DNA of 53,228 nt from Alphaproteobacteria bacterium (GCA_003697125.1 RFGB01000021.1:1-53228); one strand, 5' to 3'. Positions 28,082 through 35,651 are shown, counted from the first letter of the stretch. Translations and numbers: made by a program. The notes: a model not told the origin generated them from the sequence alone.

Positions 28082-28096
28082 AACTGCCAAACTGCC
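28081..28096 (+). repeat. Tandem 8-base repeat AAACTGCC x2
   Basis: Two perfect adjacent copies of AAACTGCC directly follow the -10 element of the GTA promoter, covering the expected transcription start. Such a direct repeat on one face and a short spacing could be a regulator site or an early-transcript signal. Confidence 0.5.
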
Positions 28097-28113
28097 AGAA
28101 GTGGGTGAAGGTT

Positions 28114-28141
28114 CCCGGTGCCGGTCGGCGCCGGGTTTTTT
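28114..28141 (+). terminator. Terminator-like hairpin in the GTA leader
   Basis: CCCGGTGCC-GGTC-GGCGCCGGG with one G-T wobble, followed directly by six T residues, is the best intrinsic terminator in the window. It lies 87 bases after the mltG stop and ends 23 bases before the g1 ATG, downstream of the putative GTA promoter. It could end the fab-mltG transcript, attenuate GTA transcription, or do both. Confidence 0.75.
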
Positions 28142-28164
28142 GTTGCCGCAATGTCAGATCGCGA

Positions 28165-28497
28165 ATGGATCAGATTTCTGAATTGACGGACGGGTCGCAT
28201 GATCCGCGTTCGACTCTCAGGCACGCAAGGCTTCTCTATGGAATGATTTCCGAAGAACTTGCGGAGGCGCTGCTGGCGCTGCGTTCGCGAGGTGAGGAAA
28301 GGCTGGGAACGCGGGATCGTCTGGATCTGATCCGGATGCACCAGAAGGCGTTGCAGGCGATCATCGATCTTGAGGTTGGACTTGGAAAACGGGGCAGCAA
28401 GGGCGACCAGCCGGTCGCCGTCGAACTCGACCTCGACGCGGCAAGAGCAGAGATTCATCGCCGAATTTCTCTCATCCGCGCCTCCCGAGGAGATTGA
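28165..28497 (+). CDS. GTA gene 1: small terminase-like protein (gp1, TerS)
   Basis: A 110-residue, largely helical protein (RLDLIRMHQKALQAIIDLEV and an acidic C-terminal helix) in the position of RcGTA gene 1, which encodes the small terminase subunit. In GTAs this protein works with TerL but without sequence-specific DNA recognition, so random host DNA is packaged. I chose ATG 28165 (MDQISELTDG); the ORF track's GTG start at 28078 lies inside the promoter and would run through the terminator hairpin. No strong ribosome site is visible, which suggests weak translation. It overlaps g2 substantially. Confidence 0.75.
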   Translation: MDQISELTDGSHDPRSTLRHARLLYGMISEELAEALLALRSRGEERLGTRDRLDLIRMHQKALQAIIDLEVGLGKRGSKGDQPVAVELDLDAARAEIHRRISLIRASRGD

Positions 28498-29794
28498 CCG
28501 CTTCCTGTCGGAGCTGTCGCCCAATGCGATCCTTGCCATGCCCTGGCTGTTCGAGATCTGGGCGGTGGGCGATCATCAGCTGCCCCCCGAGGGGGACTGG
28601 CACACCTGGGTGGTGATGGGGGGGCGCGGGGCCGGCAAGACCCGGGCCGGGGCGGAGTGGATCCGCACCCAGGTCGAGGGCGCCCGCCCGGGCGATCCGG
28701 GCCGCTGCCGGCGCGTGGCGCTGGTGGCCGAGACGCTGGATCAGGCGCGCGAGGTGATGGTGTTCGGCGAATCGGGCATCCTGGCCTGCAGCCCGCCCGA
28801 TCGGCGCCCGGAATGGCAGGCGACGCGCAAGCGGCTGGTCTGGCCGAATGGCGCGGAGGCGCGGATCTTCTCGGCCAGCGATCCCGAGAGCCTGCGCGGC
28901 CCGCAGTTCGACTGCGCCTGGTCGGACGAGCTGGCGAAGTGGAAGAAGGGCCGCGAGGCCTGGGACATGCTGCAGTTCGCGCTTCGGCTGGGTTCCCAGC
29001 CGCGGCAGGTGGTGACCACCACGCCCCGGGTGAACCGGCTTCTGAAGGACATCCTGGGTGCGACCGGCACCGTGGTCACCTCGGCTCCGACCTGGGTCAA
29101 CCGGCGCAACCTGTCGGATGCGTTCATCGAGAAGGTGACGGCCGAGTATGCGGGCACCGCCCTGGGCCGGCAGGAGATCGAGGGCGAGTTCATCGAGGAG
29201 CTGCCGGGCGCATTGTGGGTTCCCGGACAGTTCGATGACTGCCGGGCCGAGGCGCCGCAGACGCTGGATCGGGTGGTGGTCGCGGTGGACCCTCCGGTCA
29301 GTTCGGGCGAAGCCTCGGACGCATGCGGGATCGTCGTCGCCGGCGTCGTGCTGCAGGGCCCGCCCCAGAGCTGGGTCGCCTATGTCCTGGAGGACGCCAC
29401 TGTCGAGGGAGGCAAGCCGCGGGCCTGGGCCGAGGCGGCGGCCTCGGCCGCACGCCGCTGGAATGCCGACCGCGTGGTTGCGGAGGTCAACCAGGGGGGT
29501 GATCTGGTGGAATCGCTGCTGCGCCAGGTCGATCCGCTGCTGAGCTTCCGGGCGGTCCGTGCCTCGCGCGGGAAGGTGGCGCGGGCCGAACCGGTGGCGG
29601 CGCTCTACGAACAGGGTCGCGTCCGCCATGCCGGCGTGTTCCGCAAGCTGGAAGACCAGATGTGCGCCCTGACGCGCGAGGGCTATCAGGGCCGGGGCAG
29701 CCCGGACCGGGCCGATGCCCTGGTCTGGGCGCTGACCGAGCTGATGATCGAACCGGCGCGGGGCTGGAGCGCCCCGACCATACGGCATCTCTGA
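28382..29794 (+). CDS. GTA gene 2: terminase large subunit (DNA-packaging ATPase/nuclease)
   Basis: About 470 residues. Walker A GGRGAGKTRAGAEW at about 80-93, a Walker B-like FDCAWSDELAKW, then a C-terminal RNase H-like nuclease domain with VVVAVDPPVSSGEA, VVAEVNQGGDLV and SPDRADALVWALTEL acidic residues. It pumps DNA into the prohead and cuts at headful. The start must be upstream of the first ATG (28538), because family-like sequence FLSSAPPEEIDRFLSELSPNA precedes it and no ATG or GTG is available. TTG codons exist at 28370, 28376 and 28382; the last has GAGG six bases upstream. That gives an unusual overlap of over 110 bases with g1. Confidence 0.92.
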   Translation: MENGAARATSRSPSNSTSTRQEQRFIAEFLSSAPPEEIDRFLSELSPNAILAMPWLFEIWAVGDHQLPPEGDWHTWVVMGGRGAGKTRAGAEWIRTQVEGARPGDPGRCRRVALVAETLDQAREVMVFGESGILACSPPDRRPEWQATRKRLVWPNGAEARIFSASDPESLRGPQFDCAWSDELAKWKKGREAWDMLQFALRLGSQPRQVVTTTPRVNRLLKDILGATGTVVTSAPTWVNRRNLSDAFIEKVTAEYAGTALGRQEIEGEFIEELPGALWVPGQFDDCRAEAPQTLDRVVVAVDPPVSSGEASDACGIVVAGVVLQGPPQSWVAYVLEDATVEGGKPRAWAEAAASAARRWNADRVVAEVNQGGDLVESLLRQVDPLLSFRAVRASRGKVARAEPVAALYEQGRVRHAGVFRKLEDQMCALTREGYQGRGSPDRADALVWALTELMIEPARGWSAPTIRHL

Positions 29795-29888
29795 ACGGCA
29801 GACGACGGGAAGAGAGGCGCGCGGGCGGTCCGGCGGATGCCGGGCCGCCTGTCGTTTGTTGCCGACCCAATTGGGGAGAACCACGACC

Positions 29889-31067
29889 ATGCTATTCGGA
29901 CTGAAGCGGGGCAGGCCGGCCGAGCCACCCGAGCAGAAGGCCTCGGCGGTCGGCCCGGTGATCGCCTTCCAGGGCGCCGGCCGGCCGGCCTGGACGCCGA
30001 AGGACGTGGTTTCGCTGACCCGCAGCGGTTTCCAGAACAATCCTGTGGGCTTCCGCTGCGTCAAGCTGATCTCGGAGGCGGCGGCGGCGATTCCGCTGGT
30101 GGTCACCGAGGGCGACCGGCGTCATGACGTGCATCCGCTGCTGGACCTTCTGGCCCGGCCCAACCCGGCGCAGTCCGGCCCGGCGCTTCTGGAGGCGTTC
30201 ATCGGGCACCTTCTGCTGAGCGGGGATGGTTATCTGGAGGCGGCCGGATTCGATCTGGAGGGCCACCCGCGCGAGCTGCATGTGCTGCGGTCGGACCGGA
30301 TGCGGGTGATCCCCGGGCCCGATGGCTGGCCCGAGGCATACGAATATGCCGTGGGCGGGCGGAAGGTCCGCTTCGACATGTCCGGGGAGGTGCCCCCGAT
30401 CCTGCATCTGAGATCGTTTCACCCGCAGAACGATCATTACGGCCTTTCGCCGTTGGAGGCTGCATCCCAGGCGATCGACGTGCACAATGCCGCGAGTCGC
30501 TGGTCGAAGGCGCTGCTGGACAACGCGGCGCGGCCCTCGGGGGCGATCATCTATCGCGGCACCGACGGGTCCGGCACGCTGCGCGCCGATCAGTATGCCC
30601 GGCTTGTCGAGGAGCTGGAGCTGAACCACCAGGGCGCCCGCAATGCCGGCCGGCCGATGCTGCTGGAAGGGGGGCTGGACTGGAAGCCGATGGGCTTCTC
30701 GCCCTCGGACATGGAGTTTCACCGCACCAAGGAGGCGGCGGCGCGCGAGATCGCGCTGGCCTTCGGGGTGCCGCCGATGCTGCTGGGTCTGCCGGGGGAC
30801 AACACCTATTCCAACTATCAGGAGGCGAACCGCGCCTTCTATCGCCTGACCGTCCTGCCGCTGATCAACCGCGTCCTTTCGGCGCTGAGCGCATGGCTGC
30901 CGCGGTTCTGGCAGGCGGACATGCGCATCCAGCCCGAACTTGACCAGGTTCCGGCGCTGGCGGTCGAGCGCGAGGCGCTGTGGCGGCGCGTGACTGCAGC
31001 CGACTTCCTGACCAACGAGGAGAAGCGCCGGCTTCTCGGGCTGCCCCGGCTGGAATGCGACGAATGA
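29889..31067 (+). CDS. GTA gene 3: portal protein (HK97 family)
   Basis: A 392-residue HK97-type portal. Features include LTRSGFQNNPVGFRCVKLISEAAAAIPL, NPAQSGPALLEAFIGHLLLSGDGYLE, FHPQNDHYGLSPLEAASQAI, NHQGARNAGRPMLLEGG and IALAFGVPPMLLGLPGDNTYSNYQEANRAFYRLTVLPLI, all typical. Twelve copies form the ring through which DNA enters and leaves the head. ATG 29889 follows GGGGAGAACC. The TGA overlaps the next start by ATGA. Confidence 0.96.
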   Translation: MLFGLKRGRPAEPPEQKASAVGPVIAFQGAGRPAWTPKDVVSLTRSGFQNNPVGFRCVKLISEAAAAIPLVVTEGDRRHDVHPLLDLLARPNPAQSGPALLEAFIGHLLLSGDGYLEAAGFDLEGHPRELHVLRSDRMRVIPGPDGWPEAYEYAVGGRKVRFDMSGEVPPILHLRSFHPQNDHYGLSPLEAASQAIDVHNAASRWSKALLDNAARPSGAIIYRGTDGSGTLRADQYARLVEELELNHQGARNAGRPMLLEGGLDWKPMGFSPSDMEFHRTKEAAAREIALAFGVPPMLLGLPGDNTYSNYQEANRAFYRLTVLPLINRVLSALSAWLPRFWQADMRIQPELDQVPALAVEREALWRRVTAADFLTNEEKRRLLGLPRLECDE

Positions 31068-31309
31068 GCGGGCCGGCGGGACGGACGGGGTCGCGGTTTC
31101 TCTATGAGCCCTTCGATTCGGCCCATGCCCGGATCGAGGTGCATGAGAAGGTGACCGAGGAGCGCTGGCAGGCGCTGGAGCGGCGACTGCTGGCGATCGA
31201 GGGTGCGCTGGACCGGCTGGAGCGGCGGATCTGGCTGGCCGTCTACGGCGTGGCGACGGTGATGGTCAGTCAGGTGGCCTGGACGGCGCTGATGAAGGTC
31301 AGCCCCTGA
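31064..31309 (+). CDS. GTA gene 3.5: head formation protein (rcc01685-like)
   Basis: An 81-residue protein beginning at an ATGA overlap with the portal gene, too short to appear correctly in the ORF track. It has FLYEPFDSAHARIEVHEKV, a charged coiled-coil helix (RWQALERRLLAIEGALDRLERR) and a C-terminal hydrophobic helix WLAVYGVATVMVSQVAWTAL. NCBI-style annotation for this position is GTA head formation protein, RCAP_rcc01685 family. The membrane-helix-like tail is noteworthy for a head protein; the role is not settled. Confidence 0.82.
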   Translation: MSGPAGRTGSRFLYEPFDSAHARIEVHEKVTEERWQALERRLLAIEGALDRLERRIWLAVYGVATVMVSQVAWTALMKVSP

Positions 31310-31337
31310 GATGGCTGGGTATCCGGGAGAAGATGCT

Positions 31338-31889
31338 ATGTCGTTTGCGCAGGGAACGGGTCTGGAGACCAAGTTCCAGGAATTCGGCACCGAGGCGGGG
31401 CTGACCGGTGACAGCGAGATCGCCGGCTATGCGTCGCTGTTCGGGATTCCCGATCAGGGGGGCGACATTGTCGCACCGGGGGCCTATGCCGCCGGGCTGC
31501 GGCGGCTCGCGCAGGCGGGACGCCGGGTGAAGATGCTGTGGCAGCACGACCCGGCGCAGCCGATAGGCATCTGGGACGAGGTTCGCGAGGATTCGCGCGG
31601 CCTGTTCGTTCGCGGTCGGATCCTGACCGGCGTGCAGCGCGGGGCCGAGGCGCTGTCGCTGATGCGCGCAGGTGCGATCGACGGCCTGTCGATCGGCTAC
31701 CGGACGATCCGTGCCGAGCGCACGGCCGAGGGCCGGCGGCTGACGGAGATCGATCTTTGGGAGGTATCGCTGGTCACGTTTCCGATGCTTCCCGAGGCTC
31801 GGGCGGTGACGGCATCCCGCAAGGACGACGCGGAGTTGCTGACCGCCCTTGCGCAGGCCTTTGCCCGGGCCCGCGCGGACCTGGCGTGA
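31338..31889 (+). CDS. GTA gene 4: prohead protease (HK97 U35 type)
   Basis: A 183-residue peptidase. IAGYASLFGIPDQGGDIVAPGAY, VKMLWQHDPAQPIG (catalytic His) and AGAIDGLSIGYRTI (catalytic Ser), then LWEVSLVTFPMLPEARAV, follow the U35 family. It trims the N-terminal delta region of the capsid protein during head maturation. I chose ATG 31338 with GGGAGAAGATGCT before it; an ATG at 31311, directly after the g3.5 stop, is possible but lacks a ribosome site. Confidence 0.93.
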   Translation: MSFAQGTGLETKFQEFGTEAGLTGDSEIAGYASLFGIPDQGGDIVAPGAYAAGLRRLAQAGRRVKMLWQHDPAQPIGIWDEVREDSRGLFVRGRILTGVQRGAEALSLMRAGAIDGLSIGYRTIRAERTAEGRRLTEIDLWEVSLVTFPMLPEARAVTASRKDDAELLTALAQAFARARADLA

Positions 31890-31931
31890 GCTTCACGCCC
31901 GAAGTCATGTCATCAGGTGAAGGGAAGAATG

Positions 31932-33128
31932 ATGACCAATTCCGAGACCGGTTCGCGGGCCGGAGGCGCCGCGACCAAGACCCCGGGCGTGGAGGTCAAG
32001 GCCGCCATGTCCGGTTTCCTGCGTGAATTCGAGGAATTCCAGCAGGCCATCAAGCTGAAGCTGAAGGATCAGGAAGAAAAGCTCGCCATGCTGCACGCGA
32101 AATCGGTCAAGATCGATCGTCCCGCCCTGTCGCGCACTGCCGAGGTGGAGCTGCCCCACCGCAAGGCGTTCTCGGCCTATCTGCGTTCGGGCGACGATGA
32201 CGGGCTGCGTCATCTGTCGCTGGAGGAGAAGGGGATGTCGACGGCGGTCGCGGCGGACGGCGGCTTCCTTGTCGACAGCCAGACTGCCGAACAGATCAAG
32301 AGCATCCTGAACGCGGCCGCCTCGCTGCGCAGCATCGCCTCGGTCGTCACCGTCGAGGCCTCGGCCTATGACGTTCTGGTCGATCACACCGACATGGGCG
32401 CCGGCTGGGCCGACGAGACGGCTTCCACGAGCGAGACCGCGACCCCGCAGCTCGATCGCATCTCGATCCCCCTTCACGAGCTGAGCGCGATGCCCAAGGT
32501 CAGCCAGCGGCTGCTGGACGACAGCGCCTTCGACGTCGAGGGCTGGCTTGCCGCGCGCATCGCCGACAAGTTCGCGCGCGCCGAGGGTGCGGCCTTCGTC
32601 TCGGGTGACGGAGTGGGCAAGCCGCGGGGCTTCCTGTCGCATCCCAAGGTTCCGGATTCGGCCTGGAGCTGGGGTTCGCTGGGCTATGTGGCCACCGGGA
32701 ATGCCGGCGATTTCAATGGCGCCGAGCCGGCCGACGCGATTGTCGATCTGGTCTATTCGCTGGGGGCGAACTACCGCACGCGGGCGAGCTTCGTGATGAA
32801 TTCGAAGACCGCGGGCGCGGTGCGCAAGATGAAGGATGCCGACGGGCGCTTCCTGTGGTCGGACGGGCTGGGCAATGGCGGCAGCGCGCGGCTGATGGGC
32901 TATCCGGTCCTGATCTCGGAGGACATGCCCGACATCGCCGCGGATTCCTTCGCCATCGCCTTCGGCGATTTCTCGGCCGGCTACACCATCGCCGAGCGTC
33001 CCGACCTGCGCATCCTGCGCGATCCGTTCTCGGCCAAGCCCAACGTGCTGTTCTATGCGACCAAGCGCATCGGCGGCGACGTGACCGACTTCTCCGCGAT
33101 CAAGCTCCTGAAGTTCGCCCTGTCGTGA
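31932..33128 (+). CDS. GTA gene 5: major capsid protein (HK97 fold)
   Basis: A 398-residue capsid protein. An N-terminal helical, charged region (about 20-60, EFEEFQQAIKLKLKDQEEKLAML) resembles the scaffolding delta domain removed by the protease. The HK97 fold follows with STAVAADGGFLVDSQTAEQI, MGAGWADETASTSETATPQLDRI, MPKVSQRLLDDSAFDVEGWL, FVMNSKTAGAVRKMKDADGRFLW and the C-terminal FYATKRIGGDVTDFSAIKLLKFA. Start ATG 31932 (or 31929) follows GTGAAGGGAAGA. It is followed by an untranslated region with three hairpins. Confidence 0.96.
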   Translation: MTNSETGSRAGGAATKTPGVEVKAAMSGFLREFEEFQQAIKLKLKDQEEKLAMLHAKSVKIDRPALSRTAEVELPHRKAFSAYLRSGDDDGLRHLSLEEKGMSTAVAADGGFLVDSQTAEQIKSILNAAASLRSIASVVTVEASAYDVLVDHTDMGAGWADETASTSETATPQLDRISIPLHELSAMPKVSQRLLDDSAFDVEGWLAARIADKFARAEGAAFVSGDGVGKPRGFLSHPKVPDSAWSWGSLGYVATGNAGDFNGAEPADAIVDLVYSLGANYRTRASFVMNSKTAGAVRKMKDADGRFLWSDGLGNGGSARLMGYPVLISEDMPDIAADSFAIAFGDFSAGYTIAERPDLRILRDPFSAKPNVLFYATKRIGGDVTDFSAIKLLKFALS

Positions 33129-33130
33129 AT

Positions 33131-33155
33131 TCGGATCCGGGCGATCCGGATCCGA
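33131..33155 (+). repeat. Inverted repeat 1 after capsid gene
   Basis: TCGGATCCG-N7-CGGATCCGA, a perfect 9-base-pair inverted repeat whose arms are themselves nearly palindromic, begins two bases after the capsid stop. First of three consecutive hairpin-forming elements in the 163-base g5-g6 gap. Confidence 0.7.
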
Positions 33156-33157
33156 GA

Positions 33158-33179
33158 GCCCCCGGCCGGCGCCGGGGGC
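33158..33179 (+). repeat. Inverted repeat 2 after capsid gene
   Basis: GCCCCCGGC-CGGC-GCCGGGGGC, a perfect 9-base-pair GC-only stem with a four-base loop, immediately follows repeat 1. It would be a very stable barrier to exonucleases or ribosomes. Confidence 0.7.
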
Positions 33180-33181
33180 GA

Positions 33182-33244
33182 GCGTCCCCGCGCTCCGCCA
33201 CCCGCTCCCCTCCGTCCCCGAGGAGCGCGGGGACGCCTTCTTTT
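33182..33244 (+). terminator. Terminator-like hairpin 3 between capsid gene and g6
   Basis: A perfect 15-base-pair stem, GCGTCCCCGCGCTCC / GGAGCGCGGGGACGC, with a 25-base loop, followed by CTTCTTTT. The T-rich tail makes it a plausible leaky intrinsic terminator inside the GTA transcript. It would reduce expression of g6 and later genes relative to head genes. Confidence 0.68.
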
Positions 33245-33291
33245 CCCAGGCCTCAGGGGCCCTGGCCGCCCCGCCCAAGGAGAGATCGGAG

Positions 33292-33876
33292 ATGATGCTG
33301 ACAGAGCTCGAGCCGCCGGTTCTCGGCGTCGAGGCGGTGCGCGCACTGGGCGACCAGCTGCGGCTCGGCACGGGATTTGCCGATGACGGATCTCAGGACG
33401 CGCTCCTGGAGCTCTATCTGCGCACCGCGATGTCCGCGATCGAGAGTCGCATCGGCAAGGCGCTGCTGGAGCGGCGGTTTTCCTGGACCGTCACGCGCTG
33501 GCGCGAGCCGGACCGGCAGGCACTGCCGATCGCGCCCGTCCAGGCAGTCGAGGAATTGCGGCTGGTCGACCATCTGGGCAACCAGACCATCGCGGACCGG
33601 TCGGAGTGGGTTCTGGTGCCCGACGGGCAGGCGCCGGTGCTGCGCGGAAGCTGGACGGGCGATCTGCCGGAGATCCCGGAGATGGGGCGCGCCGAGGTGG
33701 TGTTCCGCGCGGGATATGGCCCGGACTGGGACGACATTCCCGCCGACCTGCGGCAGGCGACGCTTCTGCTGGCGGCGAACTATTACGAGAACCGCAGCGC
33801 CGACGAAGGCCGCGACGGTGCGATGCCCTTCGGGGTGCTGGCACTGCTCGAGCCCTTCCGGCCGATCAGACTCTGA
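33292..33876 (+). CDS. GTA gene 6: head-tail connector/adaptor
   Basis: A 194-residue protein in the gene 6 position, with helical N-terminal part LELYLRTAMSAIESRIGKALLERRF and DLRQATLLLAANYYENRSADEG near the C-terminus, the pattern of phage connector proteins (gp6/gp15-like, Phi-GTA family). It bridges portal and stopper. ATG 33292 (or 33295) follows AAGGAGAGATCGGAG. A strong ribosome site here fits the reinitiated segment after the hairpin region. Confidence 0.88.
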   Translation: MMLTELEPPVLGVEAVRALGDQLRLGTGFADDGSQDALLELYLRTAMSAIESRIGKALLERRFSWTVTRWREPDRQALPIAPVQAVEELRLVDHLGNQTIADRSEWVLVPDGQAPVLRGSWTGDLPEIPEMGRAEVVFRAGYGPDWDDIPADLRQATLLLAANYYENRSADEGRDGAMPFGVLALLEPFRPIRL

Positions 33877-33887
33877 AGGGGGGAGAG

Positions 33888-34226
33888 ATGCACAGGCCGG
33901 TCTTGCGTCGTCGGCTGACCCTCGAAGAGCCGGTCGAGCTGGCCGATGGTGGCGGCGGGTCGATCGGCGGCTGGCGCGAGGTCGGGACGCTGTGGGCCGA
34001 TGTCCGGGCGGTTTCGGGCAGCGAGATGCTGCAGGGCGGCCGGGACCGGCAGCGCGTCACCCACAGGGTGATCGTGCGCGGCGCCCCGGTCGGTTCGCCG
34101 CGCCGGCCATCCCCCCATCAGCGGTTTCGCGACGGATCACGGATCTTCGACATTCTGGCGGTCGCCGAGAACGATCCCGACGGCCGCTTCATCCTGTGCT
34201 GGACCGAGGAGGGGGGAAGCGCATGA
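33888..34226 (+). CDS. GTA gene 7: head closure/stopper protein
   Basis: A 112-residue protein with LEEPVELADGGGGSIGGWREVGTLWADVRAVSGSEMLQGGRDRQRVTHRVIVR, the beta-rich layout of phage head-tail joining (stopper) proteins of the SPP1 gp16 type. It seals the head after packaging. ATG 33888 follows GGGGGGAGAG; the ORF track start is far upstream and out of context. It ends in an ATGA overlap with g8. Confidence 0.86.
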   Translation: MHRPVLRRRLTLEEPVELADGGGGSIGGWREVGTLWADVRAVSGSEMLQGGRDRQRVTHRVIVRGAPVGSPRRPSPHQRFRDGSRIFDILAVAENDPDGRFILCWTEEGGSA

Positions 34227-34645
34227 CCTATGCCCTGTCCTGGCCGCTTCAGAAGGCGGTCTACGCGGCGCTGATCGCCGACCCCGCCGTCTCGGTCCTG
34301 TCGGGGGGCCGGATTCATGACGCGCCGCCCCATGCGGCCACCCAGACCGAGCCGGGCGCGATCTATGTGACGCTGGGCGAGGAGACCGTCCGGCCCTTCG
34401 AGTCGGCGGATCATCGGGGCGGCGCCCACGATTTCGCGGTGACCGTGCATTCGGGGGCGAGCGGCTTCGGGCTGGCGAAGGAGCTGGCCGGAGCCATCTG
34501 CGATGCGCTGATCGACCGCCCGCTGCCGATGAGCCGCGGCCATCTGGTGGCGTTGCGGTTCCTTGGTGGTCAGGCGCAGCGGGGACGCCCCGCCGATCGC
34601 CGGCGGATCACGTTGCGGTTCCGGGCACTGGTCGAGGACGGCTAG
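34223..34645 (+). CDS. GTA gene 8: tail terminator (DUF3168)
   Basis: A 140-residue DUF3168 protein: LQKAVYAALIADPAVSVLSGGRIHDAPPHAA, PGAIYVTLGEETVRPFES and DFAVTVHSGASGFGLAKELAGAICDAL are typical. It forms the ring that ends tail tube assembly and docks to the head. The ATG overlaps the g7 TGA (ATGA), after GGAGGGGGGAAGCGC. Confidence 0.88.
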   Translation: MTYALSWPLQKAVYAALIADPAVSVLSGGRIHDAPPHAATQTEPGAIYVTLGEETVRPFESADHRGGAHDFAVTVHSGASGFGLAKELAGAICDALIDRPLPMSRGHLVALRFLGGQAQRGRPADRRRITLRFRALVEDG

Positions 34646-34691
34646 GGCACCGCGCGGCGACGGAACGACAATGGAATAGAGGTGACCGGAG

Positions 34692-35105
34692 ATGGTTGCG
34701 CAGAAAGGCAAGGATCTTCTGATCCGTCTGGAGATGGACGGCGGAGGCACGTTCCAGACCCTGGCCGGGCTGAGGGCGACGCGCATCGCGTTCAACGCGC
34801 AGACGGTCGATGTGACCAGCCTCGACAGCCCCGGCGGCTGGCGCGAGCTGCTGGCCGGGGCGGGGATGCGTTCGGCCACGATCAGCGGCTCGGGCGTCTT
34901 CCGGGACGAGGCCACCGACGCGCGTGCGCGCGAGCTGTTCTTCTCGGGCGTGATCCCGGTGCTTCAGGTGGTCGTCCCCGATTTCGGTGTCATCGAGGGA
35001 CCGTTCCAGATTGCCTCGCTGGAGTATGCCGGCGATCACGATGGCGAGGCGCGCTACGAGATCGCGCTCGCCTCGGCCGGGGCGCTCAGCTTCACGGCGC
35101 TGTGA
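34692..35105 (+). CDS. GTA gene 9: major tail tube protein
   Basis: A 137-residue tail tube protein with GKDLLIRLEMDGGGTFQTLAGLRATRIAFNAQTVDVTS, WRELLAGAGMRSATISGSGVF and FQIASLEYAGDHDGEARYEIALASAGALSF, the TP901-1-like major tail protein pattern. It stacks as rings around the tape measure. ATG 34692 follows AGGTGACCGGAG; a 46-base gap separates it from g8. Confidence 0.92.
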   Translation: MVAQKGKDLLIRLEMDGGGTFQTLAGLRATRIAFNAQTVDVTSLDSPGGWRELLAGAGMRSATISGSGVFRDEATDARARELFFSGVIPVLQVVVPDFGVIEGPFQIASLEYAGDHDGEARYEIALASAGALSFTAL

Positions 35106-35434
35106 TGGCCAATCGGTGGCGCGGCGAGGTGGAGATCGAGATCGACGGCCGTCCCCATGTGATGCGGCTGACGCTGGGGGCGCTGTGCGAGCTCGAGGAC
35201 CGGCTGGAAGATGGCTCGGTGGTTGCCCTGGTCGAACGTTTCGAGAAGGGGACCGTGCGGGCGCGGGACATTCTTGCGCTTCTGGGCGCAGGGCTGCGCG
35301 GCGCCGGGGTGGAGATCTCCGATGCCGATCTTGCCCGGCGCGAGATCGGTGGCGGCCCGGTCGCGGCGATGCGGCTGGCCGCGGAGTTGCTGCGCGTGAC
35401 CTTCATGCTGCCGGGCGAGGACGACCGTGGCTGA
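35105..35434 (+). CDS. GTA gene 10: tail assembly chaperone-like protein (gpG analogue)
   Basis: A 109-residue protein that starts MANRWRGEVEIEIDGRPHVMRLTLGALCELED, matching the family annotated gene transfer agent family protein (Phage_TAC type). It probably binds the tape measure during tail assembly. Its ATG shares one base with the g9 TGA (TGATG). The ORF track shows it only as the end of a longer shadow frame. Confidence 0.88.
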   Translation: MANRWRGEVEIEIDGRPHVMRLTLGALCELEDRLEDGSVVALVERFEKGTVRARDILALLGAGLRGAGVEISDADLARREIGGGPVAAMRLAAELLRVTFMLPGEDDRG

Positions 35435-35651
35435 ACCGATCGCCTGGTCGCGGCTGTTGCGGCTGGGGATCAGGGGGCTGGGTCTGCGACCCGACGAGTT
35501 CTGGGCACTGACCCCTGCCGAGTTTCTTCTTCTGGCCGGCCTTGACGGCGGCGGCGGGCCGGGGGCGATGACCCGTGCCCGGCTCGCCGAGCTGGAGGCC
35601 CGGCTGAACGTCCGCGGACGCGGGCAGGGAGACGAGGATGAGCGAATTTGA
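35427..35651 (+). CDS. GTA gene 10.1: tail assembly chaperone (gpT analogue, rcc01693 family)
   Basis: A 74-residue protein with a GTG start inside the end of g10. IAWSRLLRLGIRGLGLRPDEFWALTPAEFLLLAG is the signature of the rcc01693-type phage tail assembly chaperones. The overlapping frames parallel the G/GT gene pair of lambdoid phages, although here the second protein has its own start and no slippery frameshift site is evident. It overlaps g11 by 14 bases. Confidence 0.88.
   Translation: MAEPIAWSRLLRLGIRGLGLRPDEFWALTPAEFLLLAGLDGGGGPGAMTRARLAELEARLNVRGRGQGDEDERI

Noticed and set aside
35400-35440. Programmed frameshift between g10 and g10.1 as in phage G/GT
   Set aside because: No slippery heptamer is visible near the end of g10, and g10.1 has its own GTG start and a conserved N-terminus.
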